Shown here piece after piece: positions 30,949 to 41,611 of a DNA stretch of 64,000 nucleotides. The position numbers and the translations under genes are program-made. The notes under the pieces were generated by a model that was given only the letters and a program-made list of their open reading frames with translations, was not told where the DNA came from and did no database searches. Position 1 is the first letter of the stretch, and each line of letters opens with the position of its first letter. The DNA is from Aspidapion aeneum (lineage: Eukaryota > Arthropoda > Insecta > Coleoptera > Brentidae): contig CAUYVT010000055.1 in the NCBI GenBank assembly GCA_963576565.1, forward strand, positions 124,001 through 188,000. The letters are read 5' to 3'.

Positions 30949-31876
30949 TAATTCACTCACAAAGAGTCTGTCTCAATACTGTTTTTGTTGAAATTCCCAA
31001 AGCCTCTGCGGTTAAATCAGTTAGGAACTTTATATTTTTTAAAAGATCTATGTGTCCACCATAAAAAATGTGAGATTTTCATATGAACAACTTTTTTATT
31101 AAAAAGTATAATATAATACTGTTTTAATTTCAAAAAATATTAATGCTAATATACTTATTGTGACAAAGAAATGAGTATGTACTACATTAATATGAGTCAA
31201 GCTATCTATCTAGGATCATTTGTGGAAACTACAAATAATATTAATTTAACTTTTATTAAGTCATTTTGCTTAGGTAATTTAAAAACTTCAATTTACAAAA
31301 AATATAATATAAACAGGGCCTAATCCTATTTTTAAATAATAATTTTTACCAAAACAAATTGCAAAGCTTAGCTCAAATCCAACTCAAAATACATTGTAGA
31401 AAATAACATTTTTGAAAAAATTAAATAATCACTAATTTATCGTTTGTTCATGGTTTGTAGTTCTATGGTCAGTCGCACTGAAAATCTTCCAATGTAGAAA
31501 CTTTGGCGGCAGGGCACCCCAATTGTTCATAAATTTTTCACTACATAAAATCATTTTAGGACAGAAACTTTTCTCAAAAAACTATGCCAAATCAGAATCA
31601 GAATTTAAATATAAAATAAGCGATAATATTTCGAAGTCAGAAATTTCAAAACAATTGACAGTTTAAACACCGATCCATCACCCTTATTATAAAGGGTGGT
31701 GACCGATTATATTAACCTTAAGGTAACTGATAATTAGTTTTGCAGCGTTCATTATCAGTTACCTTAGGAACCTATGGTTTAAAACTGAATTAAGAATACA
31801 CGTGCGTTTTGTTACCAGAATTACAGGGTGATTAAACAAAAGGACTAGCCTTATTGCAAAGAGTATAGTCTCCATG

Positions 31877-32687
31877 TGTTTCGGTTTCGCAAAAAACCTT
31901 TTTTTCTTTTAATCTAATTTTTATTATTTTTTCAGAACATTTTATTTTTATTTTTAAAACTCATATTTTGGGTTACAATTGGGTATAATTGGGTTGTAGT
32001 TTTACTCAATAGGTTAAGTTAAATTTAAAACTTACAAACTAGCTATAAACTATCAATTTGGCATAGTTTAATATTTAAATTCCAAACGCATTTAATAATA
32101 TATTTCTAATTTTAATTCAATCCTCATATTACTACCGCCCTCTGCATATTTTAATTTAAATCGCGTTTTTATTATTTTTAATAAAATTAGAATTCTAAAT
32201 TCTTTTTATGAGAAGTGATGCGATTTTCCTATAGAGGGCGAAGAAACACGCCGCAAAAACCAACAGAACCTAAAAGTGAGTCGACATTCAGACACGCTCT
32301 CGATCGGAATATTTTGAACGATCAACGCTTTTATAAAAAATGGTGAACTCTAAAAACCATCAAATTCCTCTAAAACTCCAAACATTTAAACTCGGGAGTG
32401 CTGGACCGCTATAGAAGACTTCTGGCGAATCTGGTGCACCAGTTGGAAGAGATCAAGACATCACCGGTAAGTCCCTCTCCTATAAGATCGCATCATTAAT
32501 ATTTTTCTATTATTTCGCTCTTAAATAGTCATCATATACCAATATTATTTTTATGTCTCAATTAAATTTCACTTGAGAAAGGTACGATTTCGCGTGCGTT
32601 CCTATACCCTTCAAATGAAAGCGAAGGACTTGTCTAAATACAGTCCGCTAGGTAAACCACAATTTTTTGAGCTATCGGAGTGAGACA
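31877..32687 (+). repeat. BEL 5' LTR
   Basis: 811 bp, begins tgtttcggtttcgc and ends gagtgagaca. A consensus 5' splice donor (accg/gtaagt) lies at about 32463-32471. The same gtaagt word is kept in the diverged copy A LTR at 3403-3421. Confidence 0.95.
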
Positions 32688-32693
32688 TATTTT

Positions 32694-32711
32694 TGGTCCT
32701 TCGAGCCGGAT
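32694..32711 (+). promoter_or_regulatory. BEL primer-binding site
   Basis: tggtccttcgagccggat starts 6 bases after the LTR. TGG plus a sequence complementary to a tRNA 3' end with the TTCGA T-loop word is the expected priming site for minus-strand DNA. The exact tRNA was not identified. Confidence 0.75.
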
Positions 32712-33196
32712 TTTGATTTTTATTAATTTGAAATTAAAAAATCATCCTTTCTAAAGTGAAACGCAGGTAATATCGGTAATAACATGAGGACTGTTTTTTA
32801 CAAGAATTTTTAAATTTTAAAATATAAAAATCTAAATTTATTTACTGCTCGTGTAGTAGGTAACGCCATATCAGTTTTTTTTAATAAAATCCTTGGTTTC
32901 GACACTCTAACAAAAAAGGTTTATTCGGTTGTTTTGGATCACTGATCTGAGGTCACCTCGCTATACACATAAACGCATATATTTTCAGGAATTCTTTCAG
33001 TGGTATACTGAAAAAATGACTACGTTTATATCGCTTCTATAAATATTTTTAAAAAATTATAAAAATAATTTTAAATTATTTTCGCTTTTAAAATAGCTTT
33101 GATTTACAGTTTAATTTTAATAAACGCTTTTTATAAACGCTTTTTATAAACGCTTTTGATATTCGCTTTTAATATACGCTTTTATTATAATACAAA

Positions 33197-36100
33197 ATGG
33201 CAGCTGAGAAAATCAAGAAAATTAAAGTTTTTCGAGATATGGAGGAATCCAATGTTAATGAAATTTTAGCAGTAGCCCTAGAAGCTAAAACTGACGCCAC
33301 AAAACGCAATACTTTTAAAATTCGCTTTGAAGAACTTGAAGATATTCGCGCGGAGTTTTCAAAAAAGCATTCTACTTTGCTAAATGAAATTTTTGCTGAT
33401 AAAAATGAAGTCGAATCAGCTAGGAAAAAACTTCACGATTTTCAGAAAAGTGTCACGCAAATTCAAGAAATTTTTAATGATCTTTTTCAAACTTCTGCAC
33501 AGGCTTCTAGTGGCAATCGCCGTCTTACCATGAATCCACATTCTCCGGGTGGTTCGCAACAAAATGACAATATGTCTTATCATTTACCGAGGATCGATTT
33601 AATTAAATTTAATGGAGAATTGAATCAATTTCCAGCTTTTTATGATTTGTTTAAAAGCTTGATTCACGACAATCCAAATATTCCAAATATGCAAAAATAC
33701 TCTTTGCTTGTTACAAATTTGGAAGGTCCTCCAAAAGAATTGGTCACTCAATTACCCCTCTCAGACGCGAATTATCCTATTGCTTTTGAACAATTAGTAA
33801 AACGCTATAAAAATGATCGCCTCTTAGCCCAAACATATTGGAATGCCATTGAAAACGCTCCAAAAGTTAATTCTGAAGACCCTTTAGCTCTCAGAAATCT
33901 ACTTGATATATTTACAAAAAATCTCGAGGCTCTTAAAACAGTTGGTTTAGAACCTGATTTTTGGGATTTTATTTTAGCGCAAAAACTGCTTAAATCGGTT
34001 GACCATAATATTCAAACCCGCTTTGAAGTTTTTCACGGAAAACCTACGGAAATTCCTTCCTATAGGAGTATCTACAATTTCTTTGATCAACATTGCAACG
34101 CTCTTTTTACTGTAAACGCTAGTTCCTCATTTAATATGCAAGTTTCTCTTAGAAATAAACCCGCAAAATCGCAAAATGATCATTTTAAAACGCAATCCAC
34201 GCATCAATATAACACGCGACAATCTCCACGTGCCTTTTTTGGTACAAATAATTCGCCGCAAAATCAAACCCCTCAAAAATTAAAATGCCCTATTTGCACT
34301 CGCGATCACGCTTTAAGTTTATGTCCAAATTACGTTTCTAAGTCTCCTCAAGAAAGATTTAATTTTCTGAAGGATAAAAAATGGTGCATAAATTGTACTT
34401 CTAATATGCATCGCACTTTCCAATGCAAAAGCACACATTCATGTCGATTTTGCCGGAAACGACACCACAGTTCTTGTCACTTTAATACTCTCGATATAAA
34501 TGCACCCACTGCCACTGAAACAATTTCAGGCGTCGCGACGTCCAGCAGCGAAGCGCGCATACAGCAACAACCAACGGTCGAAAATTTCCAAAATAACGGT
34601 GGTGCATGCTATTCGTCTTATATGAATAATTCCGCTGTACTTTTATCAACCGCGATTTTTGAAATCAAAGATGTTAGGGGAAATTTTCAGACTGTTAGGG
34701 GAGTTTTGGATACTGGGTCGCAGCTCTCATTTTTATCCTTGAAATGTGCAAATAAATTAGGGTTACCCCGCGTATACGTGACTACTGAAGTCCAGGGGAT
34801 TGGTGACACACATTTACAGTCAAAATTGGGTTCTGTAAATTTAATTATCAGGCCTTGTAATGACACGCAAACTTTATCGGTTAATACTATAATTTTGCCG
34901 CAAATATGCTCTTCAGTTCCTAGCAGTGAGATTAAAATAAATGACTGGAAAATAGTTAAAAATTTGAATCTCGCGGACCCGAACTTTTATAGACCGGGAG
35001 CTATTGACATTTTAATCGGAGCTGATTTGTTTCCTTATATAATTCAAGATGGACGAATTTTTGGAAATAATCAGGAACCGATTGCGCTAAATACCATTTT
35101 TGGTTATATTTTAATGGGAAAAGTTAATTCTCTCGCTACGCAGCAAATTTCACAATCATTTTTTTGTCAAATTTCAAATAAAATGCTAAATGATTCGCTT
35201 ATAAAATTTTGGGAAATAGAAAATATCCCTGAAACGAAACGTATTCTTTCACCTCAAGATGATATGTGTGAAAAAATATTTCAAAATACGGTATCTCGTA
35301 ATGATGAAGGACGCTATATTGTAACTCTTCCTTTTCGCGATAATATTGAACCGATTTTTCCAAATAGTCGTGATCTTGCGCTAAAGAGGTTTCTCTCGCT
35401 AGAAAGAAGGTTAATAAAAATGCCGGAAACTTATAAAAAATATTCCGATTTTATGGAAGAATATTTAACACTTGATCACATGGAATTAATCGAAAACCGG
35501 GAAGTTACAGAAAAAAGTTATTACATTCCTCATCATCATATTGAACGCCCTGAAAGCTTATCAACTAAGCTTCGAGTCGTTTTTAATGCGAGTACAGTTA
35601 TGCAATCAAATAACCAAAACCTCTCCTTAAATGATACTCTTTACGCTGGTCCTAAATTGCAAAAGGACATTTGCAGCATTTTACTTAATTTTCGATTACA
35701 CGAAGTAGCTCTTTGTTGCGACATTTCTAAAATGTTTCGTGGAATCTTAATTGCACCTCAGCACCAGGATTATCAAAGAATCCTGTGGCGTTCTAATAAC
35801 TCTGAACCTATTCGCGATTATCGTCTAAAAACTGTGACATACGGTACTACCCCCGCTCCTTATTTAGCTCTTAGAGTTTTACAGCAATTGGCTGAAGATG
35901 AAAAACAAAATTTTCCTCGCGCTTCTCAAGTCTTAATGTCTGACAATTTTGTCGATGACTTTGTAACGGGCGCTAGCTCCGTACAAGAAGCTATTTCGCT
36001 TCAAAAAGAGCTATCTTGTTTGCTTAACTCTGGAGGCTTTAAGCTTCATAAATGGGCTAGTAATAACAAAAAAGTTTTAGAAAACTTGTCTGAACCCGAT

Positions 36101-37111
36101 ATAAACCCAACCGCGCTTTCTTTAGATACGGACGAGACCACTAAAATTTTAGGTCTTAGATGGCAGCCTTGTTCTGATTATTTTTCTTACTCGGTAGAAC
36201 CCTTGAGTCGCGAATGTACCAAACGTAATATACTTTCTGAAATTTTTAAAATATATGACCCTTTAGGTTGGCTCGCGCCAGTAACCATTTTAATAAAATG
36301 TCTAATTCAAGAATTTTGGAAACTTAAATTAGACTGGGATTCCGAAGCACCTGTTGAAATTATTCGACTTTGGGAACGTTATAAATCGGAACTACCCTTA
36401 CTCAAAGATTTTCGCTTGCCTAGATTTATAAATAGTTTTTCTGGTAATGCACGCATTGAAATAATCGCATTTTCGGACGCTAGTAATAAAGCTTATGCCG
36501 GAATAGTATATTTACGCGTTATTTACAAAAATGAAATATCAGTTTACCTTTTATGCTCTAAAACTAGAGTTGCTCCTCTCAAATTTACAAGTATTGCAAG
36601 ACTTGAATTAGCCGCTTGTAATCTTGTGGCTGATTTAGTTCACTTTGTTTTAACCACTTTTGAGTCCCGCTTGAAAATACATCAAGTTTTTGCTTTTAGT
36701 GACTCACAAGTAGCACTTTCTTGGATAAGAGCGCACCCTTCTAGGTGGAAAACGTTCGTTCAAAATCGTGTTACACAAATTCAAGATAAAGTACCACCCA
36801 AAAATTGGTCATACATCTCAACGTCACAAAACCCCGCAGATGTTGCTTCAAGAGGAGTTTATCCCAGTGAATTAATTAATCACAAATTATTTTTTAACGG
36901 CCCTGATTTTTTGAGAAAATCTTATGAATACTGGCCTAAAGACTGTGAACAAAATGACTCTCCTGAAACTCTTTTAGAGGAGAAATCATTGCCTAATTTA
37001 ACTTTAATTGCAACGCAAAATACAGCTCCTAATTTTTTGGACACGCTTTTAAGGGAAAACTCTAATTTTTCTAAAATGTGTAGAGTTTTAGCCTATGTTT
37101 TACGCTTTTAA
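33197..37111 (+). CDS. BEL gag-pol: gag, protease, reverse transcriptase, RNase H
   Basis: The 1304-codon frame starts at the ATG equivalent to the one used in copy A. Order: gag with charged N-terminal helix (1-120) and the BEL core block Asn-Ile-Pro-Asn-Met-Gln-Lys-Tyr (about 170), Cys/His zinc knuckles (about 365-435), retropepsin Asp-Thr-Gly-Ser (about 505), RT with Cys-Cys-Asp-Ile-Ser (about 840) and Phe-Val-Asp-Asp (about 919, the YxDD position), and RNase H with Phe-Ser-Asp-Ala-Ser (about 1093) and Leu-Glu-Leu-Ala-Ala. The frame ends early, at 37109-37111, within a T-run, and integrase follows in the next frame. No inactivating change was seen in the catalytic motifs, so this may still be a source of enzymes. 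Confidence 0.93.
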   Translation: MAAEKIKKIKVFRDMEESNVNEILAVALEAKTDATKRNTFKIRFEELEDIRAEFSKKHSTLLNEIFADKNEVESARKKLHDFQKSVTQIQEIFNDLFQTSAQASSGNRRLTMNPHSPGGSQQNDNMSYHLPRIDLIKFNGELNQFPAFYDLFKSLIHDNPNIPNMQKYSLLVTNLEGPPKELVTQLPLSDANYPIAFEQLVKRYKNDRLLAQTYWNAIENAPKVNSEDPLALRNLLDIFTKNLEALKTVGLEPDFWDFILAQKLLKSVDHNIQTRFEVFHGKPTEIPSYRSIYNFFDQHCNALFTVNASSSFNMQVSLRNKPAKSQNDHFKTQSTHQYNTRQSPRAFFGTNNSPQNQTPQKLKCPICTRDHALSLCPNYVSKSPQERFNFLKDKKWCINCTSNMHRTFQCKSTHSCRFCRKRHHSSCHFNTLDINAPTATETISGVATSSSEARIQQQPTVENFQNNGGACYSSYMNNSAVLLSTAIFEIKDVRGNFQTVRGVLDTGSQLSFLSLKCANKLGLPRVYVTTEVQGIGDTHLQSKLGSVNLIIRPCNDTQTLSVNTIILPQICSSVPSSEIKINDWKIVKNLNLADPNFYRPGAIDILIGADLFPYIIQDGRIFGNNQEPIALNTIFGYILMGKVNSLATQQISQSFFCQISNKMLNDSLIKFWEIENIPETKRILSPQDDMCEKIFQNTVSRNDEGRYIVTLPFRDNIEPIFPNSRDLALKRFLSLERRLIKMPETYKKYSDFMEEYLTLDHMELIENREVTEKSYYIPHHHIERPESLSTKLRVVFNASTVMQSNNQNLSLNDTLYAGPKLQKDICSILLNFRLHEVALCCDISKMFRGILIAPQHQDYQRILWRSNNSEPIRDYRLKTVTYGTTPAPYLALRVLQQLAEDEKQNFPRASQVLMSDNFVDDFVTGASSVQEAISLQKELSCLLNSGGFKLHKWASNNKKVLENLSEPDINPTALSLDTDETTKILGLRWQPCSDYFSYSVEPLSRECTKRNILSEIFKIYDPLGWLAPVTILIKCLIQEFWKLKLDWDSEAPVEIIRLWERYKSELPLLKDFRLPRFINSFSGNARIEIIAFSDASNKAYAGIVYLRVIYKNEISVYLLCSKTRVAPLKFTSIARLELAACNLVADLVHFVLTTFESRLKIHQVFAFSDSQVALSWIRAHPSRWKTFVQNRVTQIQDKVPPKNWSYISTSQNPADVASRGVYPSELINHKLFFNGPDFLRKSYEYWPKDCEQNDSPETLLEEKSLPNLTLIATQNTAPNFLDTLLRENSNFSKMCRVLAYVLRF

Positions 37112-38496
37112 ATAATAAATTTTTCTTAAAACCGCCTATTTTAAAAATTAATGAAGATTTTCTGACATTTGTTGAAATAACAAACGCAATTCATTTACTC
37201 ATAAAAAATGAACAGTCAATTTATTTCTCAGAAGAAATTCACGCTTTAAAAAACAACTTAAAACTAAATAAATCAATGCAAAAATTAAATTTATTTTTAG
37301 ATCCTCACGATTTAATCAGAGTAGGGGGTAGATTGCATCACTTCTCTCTGCAATATGACAAGAAACATCAAATTTTATTACCACGCAAGAGTAAACTCAC
37401 CCTCATGATTATCGAACATTTCCATATAAAATATCTTCATGCAGGAGTGAGGACGGTACATTTTTTGCTTAGTCAATTGTACTGGATCATTGCCGCAAAA
37501 CGCGAAATTGCACATGTTTTATCAACTTGTATAATATGTTTTAAATGCAATCCTAAGTCGGTTCAGCCTATGATGGGTTCATTACCGTTTCCCCGCGTAT
37601 CTCAGTTGAGAGCATTTTTGCACACCGGTGTTGACTACGGAGGTCCAATAAATATAGTCATGAGTCGACATCGTGGAAATCGTACTACGAAGGCTTACAT
37701 ATTTCTGTTTGTTTGCCTAAGTACTAAGTGCATTCATATAGAAATAGCAAGCGATTTGACCGCTGATTGTTTTATTGCTGCGCTTCGCAGATTTGTTGCG
37801 CGCCGAAACTACGTATCCGATTTGTATAGTGATAATGCAACTAACTTTTTCTCAGCTAACCGCAAGCTTTTACAGCTTGATTCTACGCGTCCCATTAAAT
37901 GGCATTTTATCCCGAGTAATAGTCCAAATTTTGGAGGACTTTGGGAGTCAGGAATCAAGTCAGTTAAAAAACACTTGATCCGCTTAATAGGACATCAAAT
38001 ATTAACTTTCGAAGAACTATACACTGTAACTTGTCAAATCGAAGCTATTTTAAACTCGCGTCCTCTCACTGAAATTTCTAGCGATACAAATGATATTTCC
38101 GCGCTGACCCCAGGTCACTTTTTATCTCTGGAACCGCTAAGTGCCGTTCCTGACGCAAACTTTATTGATATTAAAATAAATCGTCTCACGCGTTGGCAGC
38201 TCCTCCAACGAATCCACCAAGATTTTTGGAGACGCTGGCAACAAGAGTATCTCCATACTCTACAACAAAGGAGTAAGTGGTTGGAACCCACTTCAACTCC
38301 TGAAGTTGGACGCTTAGTTATAATTAAAAACGATTTATTACCGCCCCTTCAGTGGCAACTCGGCAGAGTGGTTGAAATTTTTCCCGGTAAGGATGGGATA
38401 AATCGAGTAGCCTCTGTCAAAACCAAGGATAGTTTGTTAAAGAGACCAATCTCTAAACTGTGTCCTTTACCTATTGGCCCCTTGGAAAATGCATAG
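37111..38496 (+). CDS. BEL integrase region, one frame away from gag-pol
   Basis: Open continuously from at least 37108 to the stop at 38494-38496; the first internal ATG is at 37276. It contains the zinc-binding His-x3-7-His...Cys-x2-Cys domain (His near 37420, Cys-Ile-Ile-Cys near 37530). The catalytic core has Asp at about 37632, Asp at 37831 and Glu at 37945, and a C-terminal region has conserved Trp residues (Trp-Arg-Arg-Trp). In BEL elements this is normally fused to gag-pol; here the frames differ by a single base at a T homopolymer near 37105-37110. That could be a real mutation, a programmed shift or a base-call error. Integrase inserts the cDNA and generates the 5-bp duplication. 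Confidence 0.92.
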   Translation, partial: NNKFFLKPPILKINEDFLTFVEITNAIHLLIKNEQSIYFSEEIHALKNNLKLNKSMQKLNLFLDPHDLIRVGGRLHHFSLQYDKKHQILLPRKSKLTLMIIEHFHIKYLHAGVRTVHFLLSQLYWIIAAKREIAHVLSTCIICFKCNPKSVQPMMGSLPFPRVSQLRAFLHTGVDYGGPINIVMSRHRGNRTTKAYIFLFVCLSTKCIHIEIASDLTADCFIAALRRFVARRNYVSDLYSDNATNFFSANRKLLQLDSTRPIKWHFIPSNSPNFGGLWESGIKSVKKHLIRLIGHQILTFEELYTVTCQIEAILNSRPLTEISSDTNDISALTPGHFLSLEPLSAVPDANFIDIKINRLTRWQLLQRIHQDFWRRWQQEYLHTLQQRSKWLEPTSTPEVGRLVIIKNDLLPPLQWQLGRVVEIFPGKDGINRVASVKTKDSLLKRPISKLCPLPIGPLENA

Positions 38497-38514
38497 CATT
38501 TTCGGCCGCCAGTA

Positions 38515-39325
38515 TGTTTCGGTTTCGCAAAAAACCTTTTTTTCTTTTAATCTAATTTTTATTATTTTTTCAGAACATTTTATTTTTATTTTTAAAACTC
38601 ATATTTTGGGTTACAATTGGGTATAATTGGGTTGTAGTTTTACTCAATAGGTTAAGTTAAATTTAAAACTTACAAACTAGCTATAAACTATCAATTTGGC
38701 ATAGTTTAATATTTAAATTCCAAACGCATTTAATAATATATTTCTAATTTTAATTCAATCCTCATATTACTACCGCCCTCTGCATATTTTAATTTAAATC
38801 GCGTTTTTATTATTTTTAATAAAATTAGAATTCTAAATTCTTTTTATGAGAAGTGATGCGATTTTCCTATAGAGGGCGAAGAAACACGCCGCAAAAACCA
38901 ACAGAACCTAAAAGTGAGTCGACATTCAGACACGCTCTCGATCGGAATATTTTGAACGATCAACGCTTTTATAAAAAATGGTGAACTCTAAAAACCATCA
39001 AATTCCTCTAAAACTCCAAACATTTAAACTCGGGAGTGCTGGACCGCTATAGAAGACTTCTGGCGAATCTGGTGCACCAGTTGGAAGAGATCAAGACATC
39101 ACCGGTAAGTCCCTCTCCTATAAGATCGCATCATTAATATTTTTCTATTATTTCGCTCTTAAATAGTCATCATATACCAATATTATTTTTATGTCTCAAT
39201 TAAATTTCACTTGAGAAAGGTACGATTTCGCGTGCGTTCCTATACCCTTCAAATGAAAGCGAAGGACTTGTCTAAATACAGTCCGCTAGGTAAACCACAA
39301 TTTTTTGAGCTATCGGAGTGAGACA
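38515..39325 (+). repeat. BEL 3' LTR
   Basis: 811 bp, same start and end as the 5' LTR, 6638 bp downstream of it. Sequence just before it (gcattttcggccgccagta) has no strong purine tract, so the plus-strand primer site is not obvious. Confidence 0.95.
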
Positions 39326-39807
39326 CCATGTATAAACAGTGACAATGACAAATGTTTTTTTTAAATGACGCTCAAAATGACAACCGGTAACGACAACAAA
39401 GTTTATATGTCGTGTCACATAATGTCATTGTCACTGTTGATACATGGGGACTAACATAATTTGGAATAAGGATACTAAGATTAACACAAAAGCGGTACTG
39501 TTATCTTTTTATCATTTTAAAAAATAATTGCTTATATCTCAGAAACTATGGATCTAAACTACGGCATATCGGGAATTTTTGGAAAATATGTTCCAAGCCT
39601 AATCTATCAATTAAATAATATAAGGAGCATCCAATTTACAAAAACTATAAATTTGAGCGCCTGTCAAATATGGTAAGCATCAGGAATAAGGTCAAGATGC
39701 AATTTAAAACTAAAAATTTCGCGAATTCGAACACAATTTCTTTTATAGTCCTATATCAATTATTAATGGTGTAAAAGGGTGGGAAAACTATAATGAGACA
39801 CCCTGTA

Positions 39808-40040
39808 CGTTCCATTTAGCTATAGTCCTTTGGTTTTACTTTTTTGTCTTCGAGAATATCAGGCCATTACTCCGAGGCTTTGTTTGGGGTTTTATTTATT
39901 TTATTTAATAACATACTTTGAGTTATTTACTAACTTTGTTTCCAATGGCAACTTAATCCTGAGCTTTATTTAAAAACTCCAGAAGGTTCTTGTAATTAGA
40001 TATGTTTTAAAGAAAAAACTAAGTGGAGTCCTATTTTATT
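39808..40040 (-). pseudogene. RTE-like LINE copy B, 5' end
   Basis: Matches 26950-27115 of copy A, starting cgttccatttagctat, directly after the TA of the long-TIR element, with one small extra segment near 39950-39985. On the minus strand it holds the region upstream of the endonuclease (Asp-Lys-Lys-Val-Lys-Pro-Lys-Asp). No intact start. Confidence 0.65.
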
Positions 40041-40720
40041 ATCTAATTAATCCTAGGCTGTCTACGATAAATAACTTAGACATACGTCACTATTAACATC
40101 TTAGCGAAATTAGTTCTTTCTTATTCAGAAAGGTAGATCGTTTCCACATTGCAATTTTACAAAATCGCTTGGTTGGCCTTCCATTCCACAAGTCGTCAAT
40201 CCCATGATCGCGACAGTTTATTGCGGAAACAGGAGGAGGATTGTCTTTATGTATAGGTATGCATTTTCTAAGCACACGATGACACAGACAGTTTCATGCT
40301 AAGTGACAGGTAATCCTCTACCAGTTTACCATCTTCACTGGGTCGTCTCTATCCATCAGTATGTAGACTTTGAACTCACACATCCGACTGATTATTTTGG
40401 CGCAAAATATCTGTATATATCCAAGAAATGGCGCAAAAATAATGTTGGCCAATCCGGTATCAAAAATGTACCGAGAAAATATATAAATAGACAGAAAACT
40501 CAAAGTTTAAACATTAAACATAAATTTTTTGTATATTGGCGTTAAATGAAAATAAGAAAACAATTTCAATCCTGGTCAAGGAATTTAGATATTGCAAACT
40601 CCTAAAATGCAGCAATATATTAAATAAGAATAAACGCAATGTTGCCAAATCTGTGGAAGCAAGAATGATAGAGAAGTAAAACCAAAAAAAATATACAAAA
40701 AGGAGTGTCGCCTCTACCGG
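40041..40720. other. No supportable gene
   Basis: Two short frames (40093-40275 minus, 40303-40545 plus) have ordinary composition but no motif I recognise, and lack supporting splice or start context. Confidence 0.35.
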
Positions 40721-40754
40721 AATTATCTGAAACTAAAAATATACACCGGATTTT

Positions 40755-41130
<376 letters not shown>

Positions 41131-41204
41131 ACTTTTCTTTTTTCTTGAACCATATATTTTACATTTTTAGTTTTTTTGGTTTCTTGGGGATGTGGTTCTA
41201 ATAA

Positions 41205-41300
41205 AACTAGCAAGTATGGATTCACATTTATTGACGTTTCGGTCCAAAGACCTTCTTCAGAAACTAACAAGAAAGGAAACAACGCTTTTGGATATTTGTT
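41205..41300 (-). repeat. PLE-type terminal motif (hammerhead-like)
   Basis: On the minus strand 41260-41231 reads ctgaagaaggtctttggacc then gaaacgtcaa: a CUGANGA-like box, a ggtc/gacc stem and GAAAC, the arrangement of hammerhead core elements in PLE pLTRs. One extra A before the stem departs from the consensus. No PLE coding sequence is adjacent. Confidence 0.45.
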
Positions 41301-41552
41301 TTCTGAGCAATAATTTTTTAGAGAAAAAACATAAATTAAACTAAATAATTAAAACACAAATAAAAAATAAAAATTACTCACCATTCACTCACATTTTCAC
41401 ACTACATTATGTCAAAATCAGTTTTAAAAAGACAGTCACACTTTTTACAAGAAAAACACTTTAAAAATTAAATACAAACAAATAACACGCATACGAAGAC
41501 TCTTAGTTTGCTAATAAAATATTTTCATTTTAATTTTTGTTTAAACAGCCAA

Positions 41553-41574
41553 TGTGTGTGTGTGTGTGTGTGTG
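41553..41574. repeat. (GT)n microsatellite
   Basis: Eleven GT units at the left boundary of the gypsy fragment. Confidence 0.95.
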
Positions 41575-41611
41575 AGCGCTGTGTTGTAGAAGGTATATTG
41601 ATAAGTTTTTT

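Larger units (their letters stand above)
31877..39325 (+). mobile_element. Near-intact BEL/Pao LTR retrotransposon (7449 bp)
   Basis: Two 811-bp LTRs in direct orientation, both TG...CA, flanked by the perfect 5-bp duplication ccatg (31872-31876 and 39326-39330). The LTRs showed no difference when read side by side, so the insertion is recent. Between them: primer-binding site, leader, gag-protease-RT-RNase H frame and an integrase frame displaced by one base. No env gene. It is the youngest layer of the nested block at 26-40 kb. Confidence 0.95.
31866..39455. repeat. Small MITE split by the BEL element
   Basis: The sequence tagtctccatg just left of the BEL insertion and catgtataaacagtgacaat just right of it together form the left end of an inverted repeat whose right end is attgtcactgttgatacatg followed by gggacta (39424-39453). 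Taking out the BEL element leaves a MITE of about 135 bp with roughly 30-bp TIRs. Confidence 0.6.
29107..39805. mobile_element. Long-TIR element, TA target, enlarged by later insertions
   Basis: Left end cagggtgtctcattata at 29107 and right end tataatgagacaccctg at 39805 are the tips of inverted repeats about 320-350 bp long (29107-29425 and about 39456-39805). TA lies on both sides, and the LINE copy B sequence joins across (ccctg/cgttcc as in the uninterrupted copy near 26950). Removing the BEL element and the hairpin-ended repeat leaves about 2.5 kb. A minus-strand scrap near 31000-31060 reads Thr-Ala-Glu-Ala-Leu-Gly-Ile-Ser-Thr-Lys-Thr-Val, like a transposase helix-turn-helix. Best guess: a Tc1/mariner-related element. 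Confidence 0.72.

Noticed and set aside
37109..37276. Integrase as a separate gene starting at ATG 37276
   Set aside because: The integrase frame is open and conserved upstream of that ATG to the frame break, so it is the continuation of gag-pol.
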